From Mucilaginibacter sp. (GTDB taxonomy: Bacteria > Bacteroidota > Bacteroidia > Sphingobacteriales > Sphingobacteriaceae), in assembly GCF_025362475.1 (NCBI RefSeq), contig NZ_JANYGH010000072.1, positions 112,434-176,433 of the forward strand: DNA of 64,000 nt, in the 5' to 3' direction. Below the pieces are notes generated by a model, which saw only the letters and a program-made list of their open reading frames with translations, was not told where the DNA came from and did no database searches. The translations under genes were made by a program, and so were the position numbers. Shown here piece by piece: positions 1 through 10,519 of this stretch; position 1 is the stretch's first letter; the number at the start of each line of letters is the position of its first letter.

Positions 1-2490
1 AATAGGCAGCGTAATAGGCCGGCCTGTACTATAAGTTACATCCAGCGAAACGCTGTAACGGTGCGTAATGCGGTAATTACCCGTAAAGTTAAAGCTATGG
101 GGCTTATCGTAATTAGCCGGGTAGTATGCACCTCCATTTATTAATTGGCCGGCAATAGCATCATCCTGCTTTAAAAATGTGCGCGAGTAGGTATAATTAA
201 TCCATCCGTTTAACTTACCGGTTGTTTTACGTACAGAAAGTTCAACACCATAAGCTTTTCCCTGGGTGTTTAATACCTCCTGCTCAACAGCATGGCTCAT
301 TATCAACTTGGCACCGCTTTTATAATCAAGGTAATTGTCAATATGCTTATAGTATACCTCAACCGATGTTTCAATGGTATTTTGCTTCGCATTTTTAAAT
401 ACGCCAAATGATACCTGGCTGCCATATTGGGGTTTGATATTAGGGTCGCTCAGTTTATAAATGTCAATGGGCGATATGGCAGTTGTGTTTGATAGCTGGT
501 GAATATATTGCGCAAGTGTGTTATAACTGGCCTTTAACGACAGGTTATCATCTATATTATAGCGCGCTGATATCCTGATTTCGGGCCGCGAATAGGTTTT
601 AATTACCTTACCACCGCCATAGTTTGTACTATCAACCACATTTAAAGGAGTGCGCGGCAGGCCCGGCGCGTAATTACGAATGGTTTGCGCGCCAAGGTAA
701 TTAAACAGCGAATACCTGATGCCCGCGCTTATCGTAAAATCTGGTGTTATATCATATTTATCGCCCAGGTAAATAGCGCTTTCCAGAGCCTGTTCATCAG
801 CCACCTTATCGGGCACTATTAATGAGGATGCGTTATTTGGCGTTTCGCTGCCGGGGTTTAGCTTATAATAAATGGAGCTTAAACCAAAATCAAGGGTATT
901 ATTCCTGTTAAGGTAATAGGTAAAATCGGCTTTTAAATTGGTTTGGTTGATGCCAAATTTAAGTTTGTAGGCATTTACTGGGTTTGCACTGCTTGCAATA
1001 TCATATTTATAACCATCGTAACCTACGGTTAACAAACTGTACAGCTTACTGTTAAAGTTGTGCTTCCATTTTATGTTGGCATTTCTATTACTATAGCTGT
1101 AAGTAGTATCACTGTTTAACCTGAAATTATCACTGCTGATATAAGTGGATACATAAATGTTATTATCCTTATTTACCTGGTGGCTAAGATCAAGGTTAAG
1201 ATCATAAAATGAAGCATGACTATGTTTATACGCCTGGGGTAATAACTTCAGCAACCAATCTGAATAGCTGGTACGGCCGCCAAATATGAATGATGTTTTA
1301 TCCTTTACAATTGGTCCTTCAACATTAAGCCTGCTGGTAAGCAAGCCTATGCCTGCCGAACCGGTAAACACTTTTTTGTTGCCCTCCCTATTGGTTACCT
1401 CAAGCACCGACGATAAGCGACCGCCAAACTTTTCCGGTATGGTGCTTTTATACAACTCAATCCCCTTTACAATATCGGGGTTAAAGGCCGCAAAGAAACC
1501 AAAAAAGTGGGCAGGGTTATAAATTGTTTTATCATCAAGCAATATGAGGTTTTGATCGGCAGCGCCTCCTCTAACGTTGAAGCCTGTAGTGGCCTCGCCT
1601 ACTGTTTGCACTCCCGGCAGGGTTAATACAATACGTAAAACATCGGCTTCCCCAAAAACCGCGGGTACCTGCTTTATGCTTTTAATATCCAGCCGGCTCA
1701 CCGCCATTTCGGTACTGCGCACGTTAGCTACTTTATCGGCCGATATTTTTACCTCCTTTAAGCTGGTTACCTGGTCTTGTAATTCAATATTAAGCTCCCC
1801 ATCGGTATACAACATAATTTGCCGCCGGGCATCTTTCATGCCTATCCCTTTAACTATTAAAAGTTGCTTGCCGCGAGGTAATGCAAGGGTATAATAGCCA
1901 AACTGATCCGTTGTTACACCCAGGCTTGAATTGCTTACATAAATGCTTGCCCCGGCTATAGCCCCGCCAGATTTACCGCTTTTTACATACCCCGATATAG
2001 TTGCCTTACCGGCTTTTATATCATTGGTTTTTATACCTATTTCATATAACTTATTTTCTAATGTTGATTCAATTACCGGTTTTTTAACAGGAGTTGTTGT
2101 AAAGTCAATTACCGGCGATGAAACAACCGGCTGTGCCTGCCCTGGTTTAATATTAAAATAGCCGGCAGCCGGTTGCGTCAGGATCTCCTTTTCGCGGGTT
2201 AAAAAAACCTGCATTTTGGATGCGACTATTGCATAATGATAAACAGTATTGTGGAATGCCAGGCTGAGTATATTATTTAAAGGCTGATCATTTGCCTGCA
2301 ATGTTATTTTTAAGCTATCAAATTGTGTACGGTCATAATAAAAATGGTAGTCGCTTTTTACTTCAAGCTCAGTTGCAAATTGTTCAACCGTGGCCTGCTG
2401 AAAGTTAACGCTTATGGTTTTTGAAATACCCTGTGCATGTAATAATTTAACCGTTAAGAAAAGAATAATAGTAAAGTAGATTTTTTTCAT
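1..2490 (-). CDS. TonB-dependent receptor with N-terminal secretin/STN-like and carboxypeptidase-regulatory-like domains (partial, C-terminus beyond left edge)
   Basis: Open minus frame from ATG at 2490 to the window edge (absent from ORF track because no stop). Translation MKKIYFTIILFLTVKLLHAQGISKTISVNFQQATVEQF..., then ISGYVKSGKSGGAIAGASIYVSNSSLGVTTDQFGYYTL... and plug-like VQTVGEATTGFNVRGGAADQNLILLDD. Confidence 0.88.
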   Translation of the reverse strand, partial: MKKIYFTIILFLTVKLLHAQGISKTISVNFQQATVEQFATELEVKSDYHFYYDRTQFDSLKITLQANDQPLNNILSLAFHNTVYHYAIVASKMQVFLTREKEILTQPAAGYFNIKPGQAQPVVSSPVIDFTTTPVKKPVIESTLENKLYEIGIKTNDIKAGKATISGYVKSGKSGGAIAGASIYVSNSSLGVTTDQFGYYTLALPRGKQLLIVKGIGMKDARRQIMLYTDGELNIELQDQVTSLKEVKISADKVANVRSTEMAVSRLDIKSIKQVPAVFGEADVLRIVLTLPGVQTVGEATTGFNVRGGAADQNLILLDDKTIYNPAHFFGFFAAFNPDIVKGIELYKSTIPEKFGGRLSSVLEVTNREGNKKVFTGSAGIGLLTSRLNVEGPIVKDKTSFIFGGRTSYSDWLLKLLPQAYKHSHASFYDLNLDLSHQVNKDNNIYVSTYISSDNFRLNSDTTYSYSNRNANIKWKHNFNSKLYSLLTVGYDGYKYDIASSANPVNAYKLKFGINQTNLKADFTYYLNRNNTLDFGLSSIYYKLNPGSETPNNASSLIVPDKVADEQALESAIYLGDKYDITPDFTISAGIRYSLFNYLGAQTIRNYAPGLPRTPLNVVDSTNYGGGKVIKTYSRPEIRISARYNIDDNLSLKASYNTLAQYIHQLSNTTAISPIDIYKLSDPNIKPQYGSQVSFGVFKNAKQNTIETSVEVYYKHIDNYLDYKSGAKLIMSHAVEQEVLNTQGKAYGVELSVRKTTGKLNGWINYTYSRTFLKQDDAIAGQLINGGAYYPANYDKPHSFNFTGNYRITHRYSVSLDVTYSTGRPITLPI

Positions 2491-2491
2491 A

Positions 2492-3235
2492 TTAATTGGT
2501 TAAGCTATCATAATACTTTGCAACTGAGGTGAGCGCTAACTCAAAAAGACCATCAAACTGTATATGCTTATCCTTAATATATTGCTTAAGTTCTTTCTTT
2601 TTATCAACAAACAAATTCAACACAGCGCCCTGGCTATTCACCTTATAATAAGTATTGCCTTTTTTAATAAAGTAATCAGGAGTTTCATTTAATAAGGTAA
2701 AATACCGCTCCCTTCCAGTTGACGCCGAAGTGGATTTAATCACTTTTTCTACTTTTTTCAAAGCCTGCGACCGGCCGCCATATAACTGTTCATAAAAACC
2801 GCTTTTAATACCGGTATTGGTGCCTGCCACTCTAATAAAATGACGTGCGTGAAGATCAAAGCTGGAAACTTTATTGGGTATTAAAGCGAATGGAGAAGCA
2901 TGATTATATAATAATACAACCAGCTGGTCGGTATACAAATCATAAATCATGGGTACGTTTTCAAAGGTCTGCCCGTCATAGGCAACCGAGCCGCTCCTCC
3001 ACCCGTCAATATCATCCAGGTAGGCATTGCCTTTTATGGAGGAGTCATATGAATCATAAACCAGGCCGTTATAAAGGCGGGATTGTTCACCAACACCCTG
3101 GTAAAAACGATTGACTACATTGGTAACTGCAGCATCATAAACTGCACTATCGACATCAGCTTGTGCGAATGTGGTTTTGCATAACAGGACCAGTACAAAA
3201 CAACATATTATTTTGGCAGGATATCGTTTAGGCAT
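2492..3235 (-). CDS. Secreted hypothetical protein, adjacent to the TonB receptor
   Basis: 247 aa ORF with signal peptide (IICCFVLVLLCKTTFAQA), 1 nt upstream of the receptor start. Confidence 0.75.
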   Translation of the reverse strand: MPKRYPAKIICCFVLVLLCKTTFAQADVDSAVYDAAVTNVVNRFYQGVGEQSRLYNGLVYDSYDSSIKGNAYLDDIDGWRSGSVAYDGQTFENVPMIYDLYTDQLVVLLYNHASPFALIPNKVSSFDLHARHFIRVAGTNTGIKSGFYEQLYGGRSQALKKVEKVIKSTSASTGRERYFTLLNETPDYFIKKGNTYYKVNSQGAVLNLFVDKKKELKQYIKDKHIQFDGLFELALTSVAKYYDSLTN

Positions 3236-3391
3236 GCAGTTAATATTTATTCAGTAATTAAACAAATTTTAACCAGCAAAGCAAATTTTCAACAATTTGG
3301 CAGCCTATCAAATTATAATATAACAAATTTGTTACAATACTTATTATTACGTTGATATTTTTATCGTTTTTGAATCATAAAATATAATTTA

Positions 3392-4432
3392 CTATTGTTT
3401 TTCTGAGGGTGCAGCTATAACAGTATTCTCCTTTAAAGGTATCCCAAAATCAGGTGATCCATCTTTTTTCCAGCTGAATTTTTGTGCCCGTGGCGAGCGG
3501 TCATTACCGCAACCCTGCCCTGGTTTTGAGTTGGCATGATAAAGTATCCAATCCTCGGTACCATCGGGAGATTTGAAAAAAGAATTATGACCGGGCGCAT
3601 AAACGCCATTTTCCGGAGATTGCTTAAATACCGGCTGAGCTGATTTTTTCCATGAGGAAGGGTCCATCAGATCACTATTTTTTGATGCAGTAAGCATGCC
3701 CAGGGCGTAATAATCTGTCCAGCAGCCGCTGGCAGAGTATACCAGGAACAATTTATCCTTGTGCTTTAATATTTCAGGACCCTCATTTACATTTACATGT
3801 GGCGGGTTTGAGGCTGCACCCAAATCACCATACTTTTCCCAGTCATAAACCGGACTTGATATTTTCACCCGCGAACCATTTATGGTATAAGGATCCTTCA
3901 TTTTAGCGATGTAAATATTCTGTTGTTCATTAACATCGCCCTCCCATCCGGCCCATATCATATACAGTTGCCCGTTGTTTTCAAATACCGAAGCATCAAT
4001 AGCCCATTTATTGGTTTCGTCACCTACCTGCCCTTTAAAAACCCAATTGCCTTGTAAAGGATCAGCAGCGGAGTTTTCAATCACATAAATGCGGTGATTA
4101 TTGTTATTGCCATCATCTGCAGCAAAATACATATACCATTTACCTTTAAAAAAATGAAGTTCGGGTGCCCACAATTCTTTTGAATAGCTACCACCCGGCG
4201 GCGGCAGCCATACCGTTTTTTTCTCGGCTAAGTTCAATTGCGTCAAATCCTTTGTTTTCCATATAGCAAGCCTGTTCCCTAATGAATTGGTATAATAATA
4301 AAAGCCATCCTTATAAATAACCCAGGGATCGGCACCAGATGGCAACAGGGGATTGGTAAAGGTTTTTTGCTGGGCAAATGCGGCTTTGGTAATCAGCAAT
4401 AGAATGATGCAGGTTTTTATCACGTTTTTCAT
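3392..4432 (-). CDS. Glycoside hydrolase family 43-like (arabinanase/arabinofuranosidase/xylosidase type)
   Basis: Signal peptide; GH43-like NPLLPSGADPWVIYKDGFYYYTNS, LWAPELHFFKGKWYMYFAADDG, NEGPEILKHKDKLFLVYSASG. Confidence 0.85.
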   Translation of the reverse strand: MKNVIKTCIILLLITKAAFAQQKTFTNPLLPSGADPWVIYKDGFYYYTNSLGNRLAIWKTKDLTQLNLAEKKTVWLPPPGGSYSKELWAPELHFFKGKWYMYFAADDGNNNNHRIYVIENSAADPLQGNWVFKGQVGDETNKWAIDASVFENNGQLYMIWAGWEGDVNEQQNIYIAKMKDPYTINGSRVKISSPVYDWEKYGDLGAASNPPHVNVNEGPEILKHKDKLFLVYSASGCWTDYYALGMLTASKNSDLMDPSSWKKSAQPVFKQSPENGVYAPGHNSFFKSPDGTEDWILYHANSKPGQGCGNDRSPRAQKFSWKKDGSPDFGIPLKENTVIAAPSEKQ

Positions 4433-4587
4433 CGCCTAAATATAGGATACATTTTATTTATTGTAATGATCCGGGCACATTCCTTCTTGAGTTTTATAGG
4501 GGTTGCCGATGCTTTTTTATAGCCTGTTACAGGGACCAGGTTATAGAGGAGGTTGTTACCAACAGGCTTGGGGATAAGAAGCAATAA

Positions 4588-4620
4588 TTTTGATTACGAC
4601 GAGTGATGTCGTAATCAAAA
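4588..4620. terminator. Perfect inverted repeat (13-bp stem, 7-nt loop) between the GH51-like and GH43 genes
   Basis: ttttgattacgac-gagtgat-gtcgtaatcaaaa. Confidence 0.45.
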
Positions 4621-4718
4621 CACTGCCACAATTTAACAATCAGGGGTATTGAATAAAATTTATTGATTTTAGATGGTGTTTGCTATATATCGTTTGGAAT
4701 ACTCACAGTACAACAGGG

Positions 4719-6461
4719 CTACTTTTTATCGGCCACTAAAAAAACTGCCCCATATGCCGGAACAGTAACATTTATTCCACCATCAATAGGCGCCAAACCA
4801 GCCGGAACAGTAAGATAATTTGCAGGGCCACCCGATGCACCTGCGGGGCCTACTCCGTTTACATATACCTTGCGAGAGAAATCGCCATTATCCGTTCCGC
4901 CGTTTAGGGTATAAAAGTAGTAGGATGTACCTGCCGCGAAATTGGATATTTTAACGTTTACCCGAGTAGCTGTTTTTGACCTGTTCACCAGGATCACTCC
5001 AGCTTCGCCCGATGTAAATGACGACGCGTAACTAAAAATATCAGCAGAGCCCTCAACCGTTGAGGCCACCATCCTGTCGCCAAAAAACTGCTGAAAAAAG
5101 TACATATAATAAAAGGCAGGTCGCGGGTTCCACCTATCGGCATCCGGCTCATTATCTTTATTAAAAGGATTGTTAAACATTCCCTGATCATCACCACTAC
5201 TCCAGCCATTTGCCAAGTCCCAGCGGCTGGCCTGTCCAAATTTATTTTTGATGATCTCGCCTTCGGTCATGGCCGCATGGATGCCCGCAATATTTGAAGT
5301 GTTTTGAGTTCCGCCCATAGCCTGTATATTCCATTCATCAAACGCAATAGGTAATTGTTTGGCCCCAGCGCCGGTTACTTGACTGGTTACAAACTGCATT
5401 ATAGATGATGTAACCGGCTGTGGTGTAGCCAGTATAGCCGATGCAGATACGTTAGCGTTATATGGCGTATAGTAATTATGCACAATATAGAAATCGGCAG
5501 TACTCCCTGCCCCTGCTATTACTCCAGCATTCCAGCCGGGAATAGCGTTTGATGCGGATGCAGCTGTTTCGGTCAATACTGCTCCAATTTTTATCTCAGC
5601 CCCAACTTCCAATGCGGCTTTGCGCATCGAATCGGCAAACACTTTAAAATGCAGACCGTATAGTGCGCCGGTAAGCTTGGCTGGCTGCCCATCTTTATTC
5701 AGCGACTGATCAATCCAATACCCGGTTTCGAAAGTACCAAAGTTTTCATTACCTATTTCCCAGTAGCGGGTTCTGCCTTTATCATAACGCACCCAATCGG
5801 CCGCCAGATGCGCGGCCACCCGATCCGGATGCGCGCTGGTTCCATAACGGGCATAACCATAATTAATGGTGATAATACCTTTGCTATGTGTTTGATTGAG
5901 GGCTTTGTAATAATTATCAAGGGTAAAAGTCCATGACTCTGTATTATTGCCAAACCAATAACCTGCTGTACCGGCATTGCCCCCCGCGTCCAAAAGTTGA
6001 TGGGGAGCATCTGCCGGAGGATTACCGGGAGTGCCGTTCCAGAAATAAATATCAGATAAACCACCACCCGGAAACCTCAAAAAACGCGGTGCCAGGTCAT
6101 TGATATATTTCAACAATACAGGCTCGGTAACAAACTGCCCCATAAACGGATTGGTGTTGTTACCATAAACAGATACAGGCACTTTGGTAATCACATTACT
6201 ATAATCAACAGTAACATTAACCGCGGCATTGCCCGAGGGCTTGCTTACATTTGTTGTAGTGCCTGGTTTAAGAAATGTTTTAGGTTGCCAATCGTCTATA
6301 AAAAAGCCTTCGGAGCTTGCGAGTGCCGGGTCTTTTTGAGCTGTTATGGTTGTTGTTTGATCAACGGATGTTACGCTGGTATCTTTGCTGTTTTTTTTAC
6401 AAGCTACCAGACCTGCCAGGGCGATAATGGGCAAAGCTATCCAAGCCTTTATATTTTTCAT
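4719..6461 (-). CDS. Lipoprotein alpha-L-arabinofuranosidase-like glycoside hydrolase (GH51-like)
   Basis: Lipobox LAGLVACKK; acid/base-like RYWEIGNENFG and nucleophile-like PIAFDEWNIQ motifs. Confidence 0.75.
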   Translation of the reverse strand: MKNIKAWIALPIIALAGLVACKKNSKDTSVTSVDQTTTITAQKDPALASSEGFFIDDWQPKTFLKPGTTTNVSKPSGNAAVNVTVDYSNVITKVPVSVYGNNTNPFMGQFVTEPVLLKYINDLAPRFLRFPGGGLSDIYFWNGTPGNPPADAPHQLLDAGGNAGTAGYWFGNNTESWTFTLDNYYKALNQTHSKGIITINYGYARYGTSAHPDRVAAHLAADWVRYDKGRTRYWEIGNENFGTFETGYWIDQSLNKDGQPAKLTGALYGLHFKVFADSMRKAALEVGAEIKIGAVLTETAASASNAIPGWNAGVIAGAGSTADFYIVHNYYTPYNANVSASAILATPQPVTSSIMQFVTSQVTGAGAKQLPIAFDEWNIQAMGGTQNTSNIAGIHAAMTEGEIIKNKFGQASRWDLANGWSSGDDQGMFNNPFNKDNEPDADRWNPRPAFYYMYFFQQFFGDRMVASTVEGSADIFSYASSFTSGEAGVILVNRSKTATRVNVKISNFAAGTSYYFYTLNGGTDNGDFSRKVYVNGVGPAGASGGPANYLTVPAGLAPIDGGINVTVPAYGAVFLVADKK

Positions 6462-6497
6462 TTAGTATATTTAAATTGATTATAACAGAACTGGTAC

Positions 6498-7373
6498 TTA
6501 AAAAACTGATTTAAACAGGTAGGTTTCCCTGAACTCCTTGGGGATACATGACTTTTTACGTTTAAATATCCTGTTGAAATTTGATATGTTATTAAAGCCG
6601 CATTGATAGGCTATCTCGGCCACTGTAGTTGTCGAATCTACCAGCATCCGGGAGGCGTGTCCTAATCTTATTTCGTTTAAACTATCGGTAAAGGTTTTGC
6701 CGGTACTTTTTTTTATAAACCTGCTGAAAGAAGCCTCGGGCATATGAATAACCCGCGCAGCTTCGGCAAGCGTTACCCGGCGGTTATAGTTATTGTTCAT
6801 GTGCTCAAACACTTTTTCAATACGCCGGCTATTATGGCAAAACCGCTCATTTATAAAACTCAGATCCGACAGCGTTTTCATGTCAGGCGCTGTCGACAAC
6901 TCGTGCAGAATAGATAAAAGTTCTAAAACAGAAATGAACCCGCTTTTTTTATTCAAGGCCAAGATCTTCTCCTTTACCGATAAAATCGTTTCGGGAGTAA
7001 ATATGATTCCCATAGGTGCATATTGAAGCATCCCCTTTAAGAAACTGAGTTGGTTTCGTCTTAAAAATTTCTCATCAAAAAGATCTTTATGAAACTGAAT
7101 AACAACTTCCGTTATTTCTTCACTCTCACATTCATTGGTAAACCAGCCGTGGTAAAGATCGGGGCCAATAAGTACCAGTTCAAGATCATCAATTACCTCC
7201 ATATGGCCGCCTATTACCCGCTTTGCACCTTTTGCATTCAAAATCAAATGCAGCTCGTAATCATCATGATAATGAAGCGGCGAGTCAAATTTATTATCGC
7301 TCTTCGCGAAAACAGTAAAGCAATCGCCGGCCGTCAGCGGGGTAATCTCACGCATTACATTGCTTGTTGTCAT
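6498..7373 (-). CDS. AraC-family transcriptional regulator with N-terminal cupin-like sensor
   Basis: SPLHYHDDYELHLILNAKG N-terminus; AraC HTH RVTLAEAARVIHMPEASFSRFIKKSTGKTF...VAEIAYQCGFNNISNFNRIFKRKKSCIPKEFRE. Confidence 0.92.
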   Translation of the reverse strand: MTTSNVMREITPLTAGDCFTVFAKSDNKFDSPLHYHDDYELHLILNAKGAKRVIGGHMEVIDDLELVLIGPDLYHGWFTNECESEEITEVVIQFHKDLFDEKFLRRNQLSFLKGMLQYAPMGIIFTPETILSVKEKILALNKKSGFISVLELLSILHELSTAPDMKTLSDLSFINERFCHNSRRIEKVFEHMNNNYNRRVTLAEAARVIHMPEASFSRFIKKSTGKTFTDSLNEIRLGHASRMLVDSTTTVAEIAYQCGFNNISNFNRIFKRKKSCIPKEFRETYLFKSVF

Positions 7374-7522
7374 AAATAATTTATATCACAAGAATCAAAA
7401 CAGGTTACTAATCAAGGTATTTAAATGGCTACCGGAAAGGCAATTCTATTTGACTACCAACATCAACCAGGCACAGCGATAAGCAAGCCATTAATATTAA
7501 TTTTTCCATGTTAATTACCATT

Positions 7523-7562
7523 AAAAAGCCACCACCAGCTATGATTTTAACCAGTGATGGCC
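7523..7562 (-). terminator. Putative rho-independent terminator downstream of the SusCD operon
   Basis: gccatcac...gtggtggc stem (one wobble) followed by TTTTT on the minus strand. Confidence 0.45.
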
Positions 7563-7617
7563 TAAAAATTAATCAACTATTTTAACCAGGGTATTATTCA
7601 TAAATTAAGAGGGAACA

Positions 7618-8868
7618 TTATTTTACAAATGCTATCTCATCAAAATACATGGTTTCATTTACGTCGCCACTTTGGCCTTGCAGGAAGAAACCAAGCTGTT
7701 TGGATGTAGTTCCATTTGCCCAAAAATTAAGCAGGTTAGGATTTGTTGATGTACGTGCCCCAAGCGGAATTTTATAATATGTCCACACTTTTGCGGGTAC
7801 AACTATTAACTGCGCGGCGTAAGCATTGGCGTTTTGAACCTGCCCGTAACCGCCTACCATCTGATCGCCAACCAACACAAGGGTATGTGTAACTGTACCC
7901 CCTTTAACCCAAAAGGTTAAGTATTTATAATCAGGCGAGTAATCAACGCTTGGATACCAGTTAGCCATGCCCTCTATCTGCCAGCCGCCGGCTGGATAAG
8001 TTGCCACAATTGATGAAGTACCAGAGTGTGATGCAGCAGTTGACAAGCCCGATGGATGCGCCCATGAATTATCAGACCAACCATTTTGATATGCATCTTT
8101 ATAGAAAAAAGTGTAAGCATTATCCAGGTCAACAAACTCCTGGGATGACGTAGCTGTACCAGATGCATAAGTAAATATAAGATTGGCCCTGTTGATAGTA
8201 GTTGCAGGCATTTTGATAACCAGTTGTGTATCTACTTTACTTACAATAGTTGCATTCGCGGTTGTACCTTTTATGGTAATAGCAGTTACCGTAGCAAAAC
8301 TCACACCTGATAAGGTGATTTGCGAACCAGCCCTAAAGTTATAATCAGATACTTTAGAAACGGTTGGCGGCGGCGTTAAAACGGTAAAGGAAAAATCAAC
8401 ACTGCCATGTAATGTTACTACCGTTAATTTATTAGGTTGATCTGGCCCGGTTGGAATATCCTGGGGAATACTTAAAACGATAGTATTGTCAGATACCAGG
8501 GCAGCGTTAAAATATGCCGAAACGCCATTAAATTTTACCTGCGTTACACTGCCCAGGTTTTTCCCTTTTATAACGTACAGGTTTTGCTTTTTACCTTCGG
8601 TTGTGGTTGAATCAAACGCGATAACTGAACTATGTGTACGATTGGTATCGCTTTTTGATGTAGCCACGCCATTAGCATCATAAGTAGTAGTTATGGTGAT
8701 CAGGGTATCGGTTTTTGATTTATTGGCTGTAGCAACCGATGTTATTACCGGTGCACCGGTACCACCTACCAGGTTACTATGTTCCTTTTTGCAGGAAGCT
8801 AAACCAAATACCATCAAAGCCGACAGTATCCAGTATATATTTTTTGATTTCAGAATTACTTGTTTCAT
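7618..8868 (-). CDS. IPT/TIG-domain surface glycan-binding lipoprotein (SusE/F-position)
   Basis: Lipobox LASCKKE; IPT/TIG-like repeats (LYVIKGKNLGSVTQVKFNGVSA, PTVSKVSDYNFRAGSQITLSGVSF); follows SusD. Confidence 0.8.
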   Translation of the reverse strand: MKQVILKSKNIYWILSALMVFGLASCKKEHSNLVGGTGAPVITSVATANKSKTDTLITITTTYDANGVATSKSDTNRTHSSVIAFDSTTTEGKKQNLYVIKGKNLGSVTQVKFNGVSAYFNAALVSDNTIVLSIPQDIPTGPDQPNKLTVVTLHGSVDFSFTVLTPPPTVSKVSDYNFRAGSQITLSGVSFATVTAITIKGTTANATIVSKVDTQLVIKMPATTINRANLIFTYASGTATSSQEFVDLDNAYTFFYKDAYQNGWSDNSWAHPSGLSTAASHSGTSSIVATYPAGGWQIEGMANWYPSVDYSPDYKYLTFWVKGGTVTHTLVLVGDQMVGGYGQVQNANAYAAQLIVVPAKVWTYYKIPLGARTSTNPNLLNFWANGTTSKQLGFFLQGQSGDVNETMYFDEIAFVK

Positions 8869-8876
8869 GACTAAGA

Positions 8877-10499
8877 TTATTTGAATACGTAAGGAACCGG
8901 TTCTTTAACTAAATTTGGATCTGCAGCTACCTCTGTTGCCGGAACAGGGAACAGGAAATCGGCATCCTTAGGTGTATAAGTACCATCGTGATACCTAACC
9001 GGTGGAGTGTCTGTACTTGAATCTCCCCTGTCCTGTTTGCTGATGATAGAAATGGCTATCTGGTGAGTTTTAGAATTGAAACCATCTAAACGGCACAGAT
9101 CGTACCAGTAATCGCCTTCTATAGCAAACTCCAGGCGCCTTTCTTTAATGATATCCCTGAAGGTGATCTTAGTTTTTTGCTGAACACCTGCCCTTTGCCT
9201 TATTTTGTTATAATATTTTAAAGCTGTTGCATCTGTAGTGCTTGCAGTGGTATCCAATCCGTGACCAACTGCAGGAGCAGCCGATTGCCCTAATATTGCC
9301 TCCGCTGCAATTAAATACACATCAGATAAACGCATAATATAGGTATTCATGCCAGTAGATTGAAATGCGCTTTTACCGCCGTTATCAGCGGGAGAACCGA
9401 CTACATATTTCTTGATCTGCGCATGTGTACCCTGCGAGCTTGCGTTAGCCGGTAGTGTATAACCGCCTTGCGCCTGGTCTAAATAAGTGTAATAATCACC
9501 CGGCAGCATAATGGTGGCTTTCCTTCGTAAATCGCCAGCACTGGCTGCATAAGCATCTATCAAATCAAAACTTGGAGCCAATACCCCGTAGCCGTCTCCT
9601 GTTTGGGTAATTGCACTGCTGTATGCAAATGATGCCTGTACCGCATTTCCAAAGCCATAGCCCGCATTTGCAAGCCATTGTAGGGCAATAACCGATTCTT
9701 TGTTGTTATTGTTAGCTATCTTGAACAGATCTTCAAAAGTTTGGCCGGCAATATCTAACCCAAATAACTGAAACTCTCCGCTGTTGATTACCTTTTCGGC
9801 TTCAAGGCGGGCGTTTGCATAATCTTGCTGATATAGGTAAACTTTTGCCAGTAACGCCGATGCCGAACCACTTGATACGTGGCCGGTGCCGGCCACGCCA
9901 ACCGTGCAATTTGCTTCTGCAAATTTCAGATCCCTGATGATGAATTTATAAGCATCAGTTACAGGATTGGTATTTACCGTTTGAAAATTGCTAACCTGGT
10001 CAAGCGGATTCTCAATCAAGGGAACATTACCAAATAACCGGGTTAAGTAAAAGTAAGCCAGGCCGCGCATCAAACGCGCTTCGCCCAATGCATTATTTAC
10101 CACGCTTGCAGGTACCGACGATGGCACGTTGGCAGGCAAATTGTTTAACAACGCATTTGATTGCGCAATAACCGTAAATAATGAATTCCAGGCGGCGCTT
10201 AATTCAAAGTTACCGTTAGATACCGAGAAGTTACCGAACGCAACAACATCTGATGATCCAGTACGCCCGTTGCCGCTGGCTAATTCACTTATAGACCAGC
10301 CTGCTTTTGTATTAAACCCAAACCACGGCGCTGCGTAAAGTGCATTGGTACTTGATTTTACCTGCTCGGCGGTTTGGTAGTAGCTGCCTACTGTTGTCTG
10401 GCTTTCGGGCGGGCGGTTAAAAAATTCTTTTTTGCAACCTGTAGCAGCAATGCTTGCCAGGGTGGCCATACTTAAAATATATTTTATATGTTTTTTCAT
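8877..10499 (-). CDS. SusD/RagB-family outer membrane lipoprotein
   Basis: Lipobox ATGCKKEFFNRPPESQTTVGSYYQTAEQ; ARLMRGLAYFYLTRLFGNVPLIENPL; RLSDVYLIAAEAI; C-terminal RRLEFAIEGDYWYDLCRL. Confidence 0.95.
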   Translation of the reverse strand: MKKHIKYILSMATLASIAATGCKKEFFNRPPESQTTVGSYYQTAEQVKSSTNALYAAPWFGFNTKAGWSISELASGNGRTGSSDVVAFGNFSVSNGNFELSAAWNSLFTVIAQSNALLNNLPANVPSSVPASVVNNALGEARLMRGLAYFYLTRLFGNVPLIENPLDQVSNFQTVNTNPVTDAYKFIIRDLKFAEANCTVGVAGTGHVSSGSASALLAKVYLYQQDYANARLEAEKVINSGEFQLFGLDIAGQTFEDLFKIANNNNKESVIALQWLANAGYGFGNAVQASFAYSSAITQTGDGYGVLAPSFDLIDAYAASAGDLRRKATIMLPGDYYTYLDQAQGGYTLPANASSQGTHAQIKKYVVGSPADNGGKSAFQSTGMNTYIMRLSDVYLIAAEAILGQSAAPAVGHGLDTTASTTDATALKYYNKIRQRAGVQQKTKITFRDIIKERRLEFAIEGDYWYDLCRLDGFNSKTHQIAISIISKQDRGDSSTDTPPVRYHDGTYTPKDADFLFPVPATEVAADPNLVKEPVPYVFK

Positions 10500-10519
10500 G
10501 TCAATTCCTTTGTTAAGAT

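Noticed and set aside
1286-2161. Three plus-strand ORFs (78, 105, 72 aa)
   Set aside because: Antisense to the coherent TonB-dependent receptor reading frame; low-complexity composition and no recognisable domain
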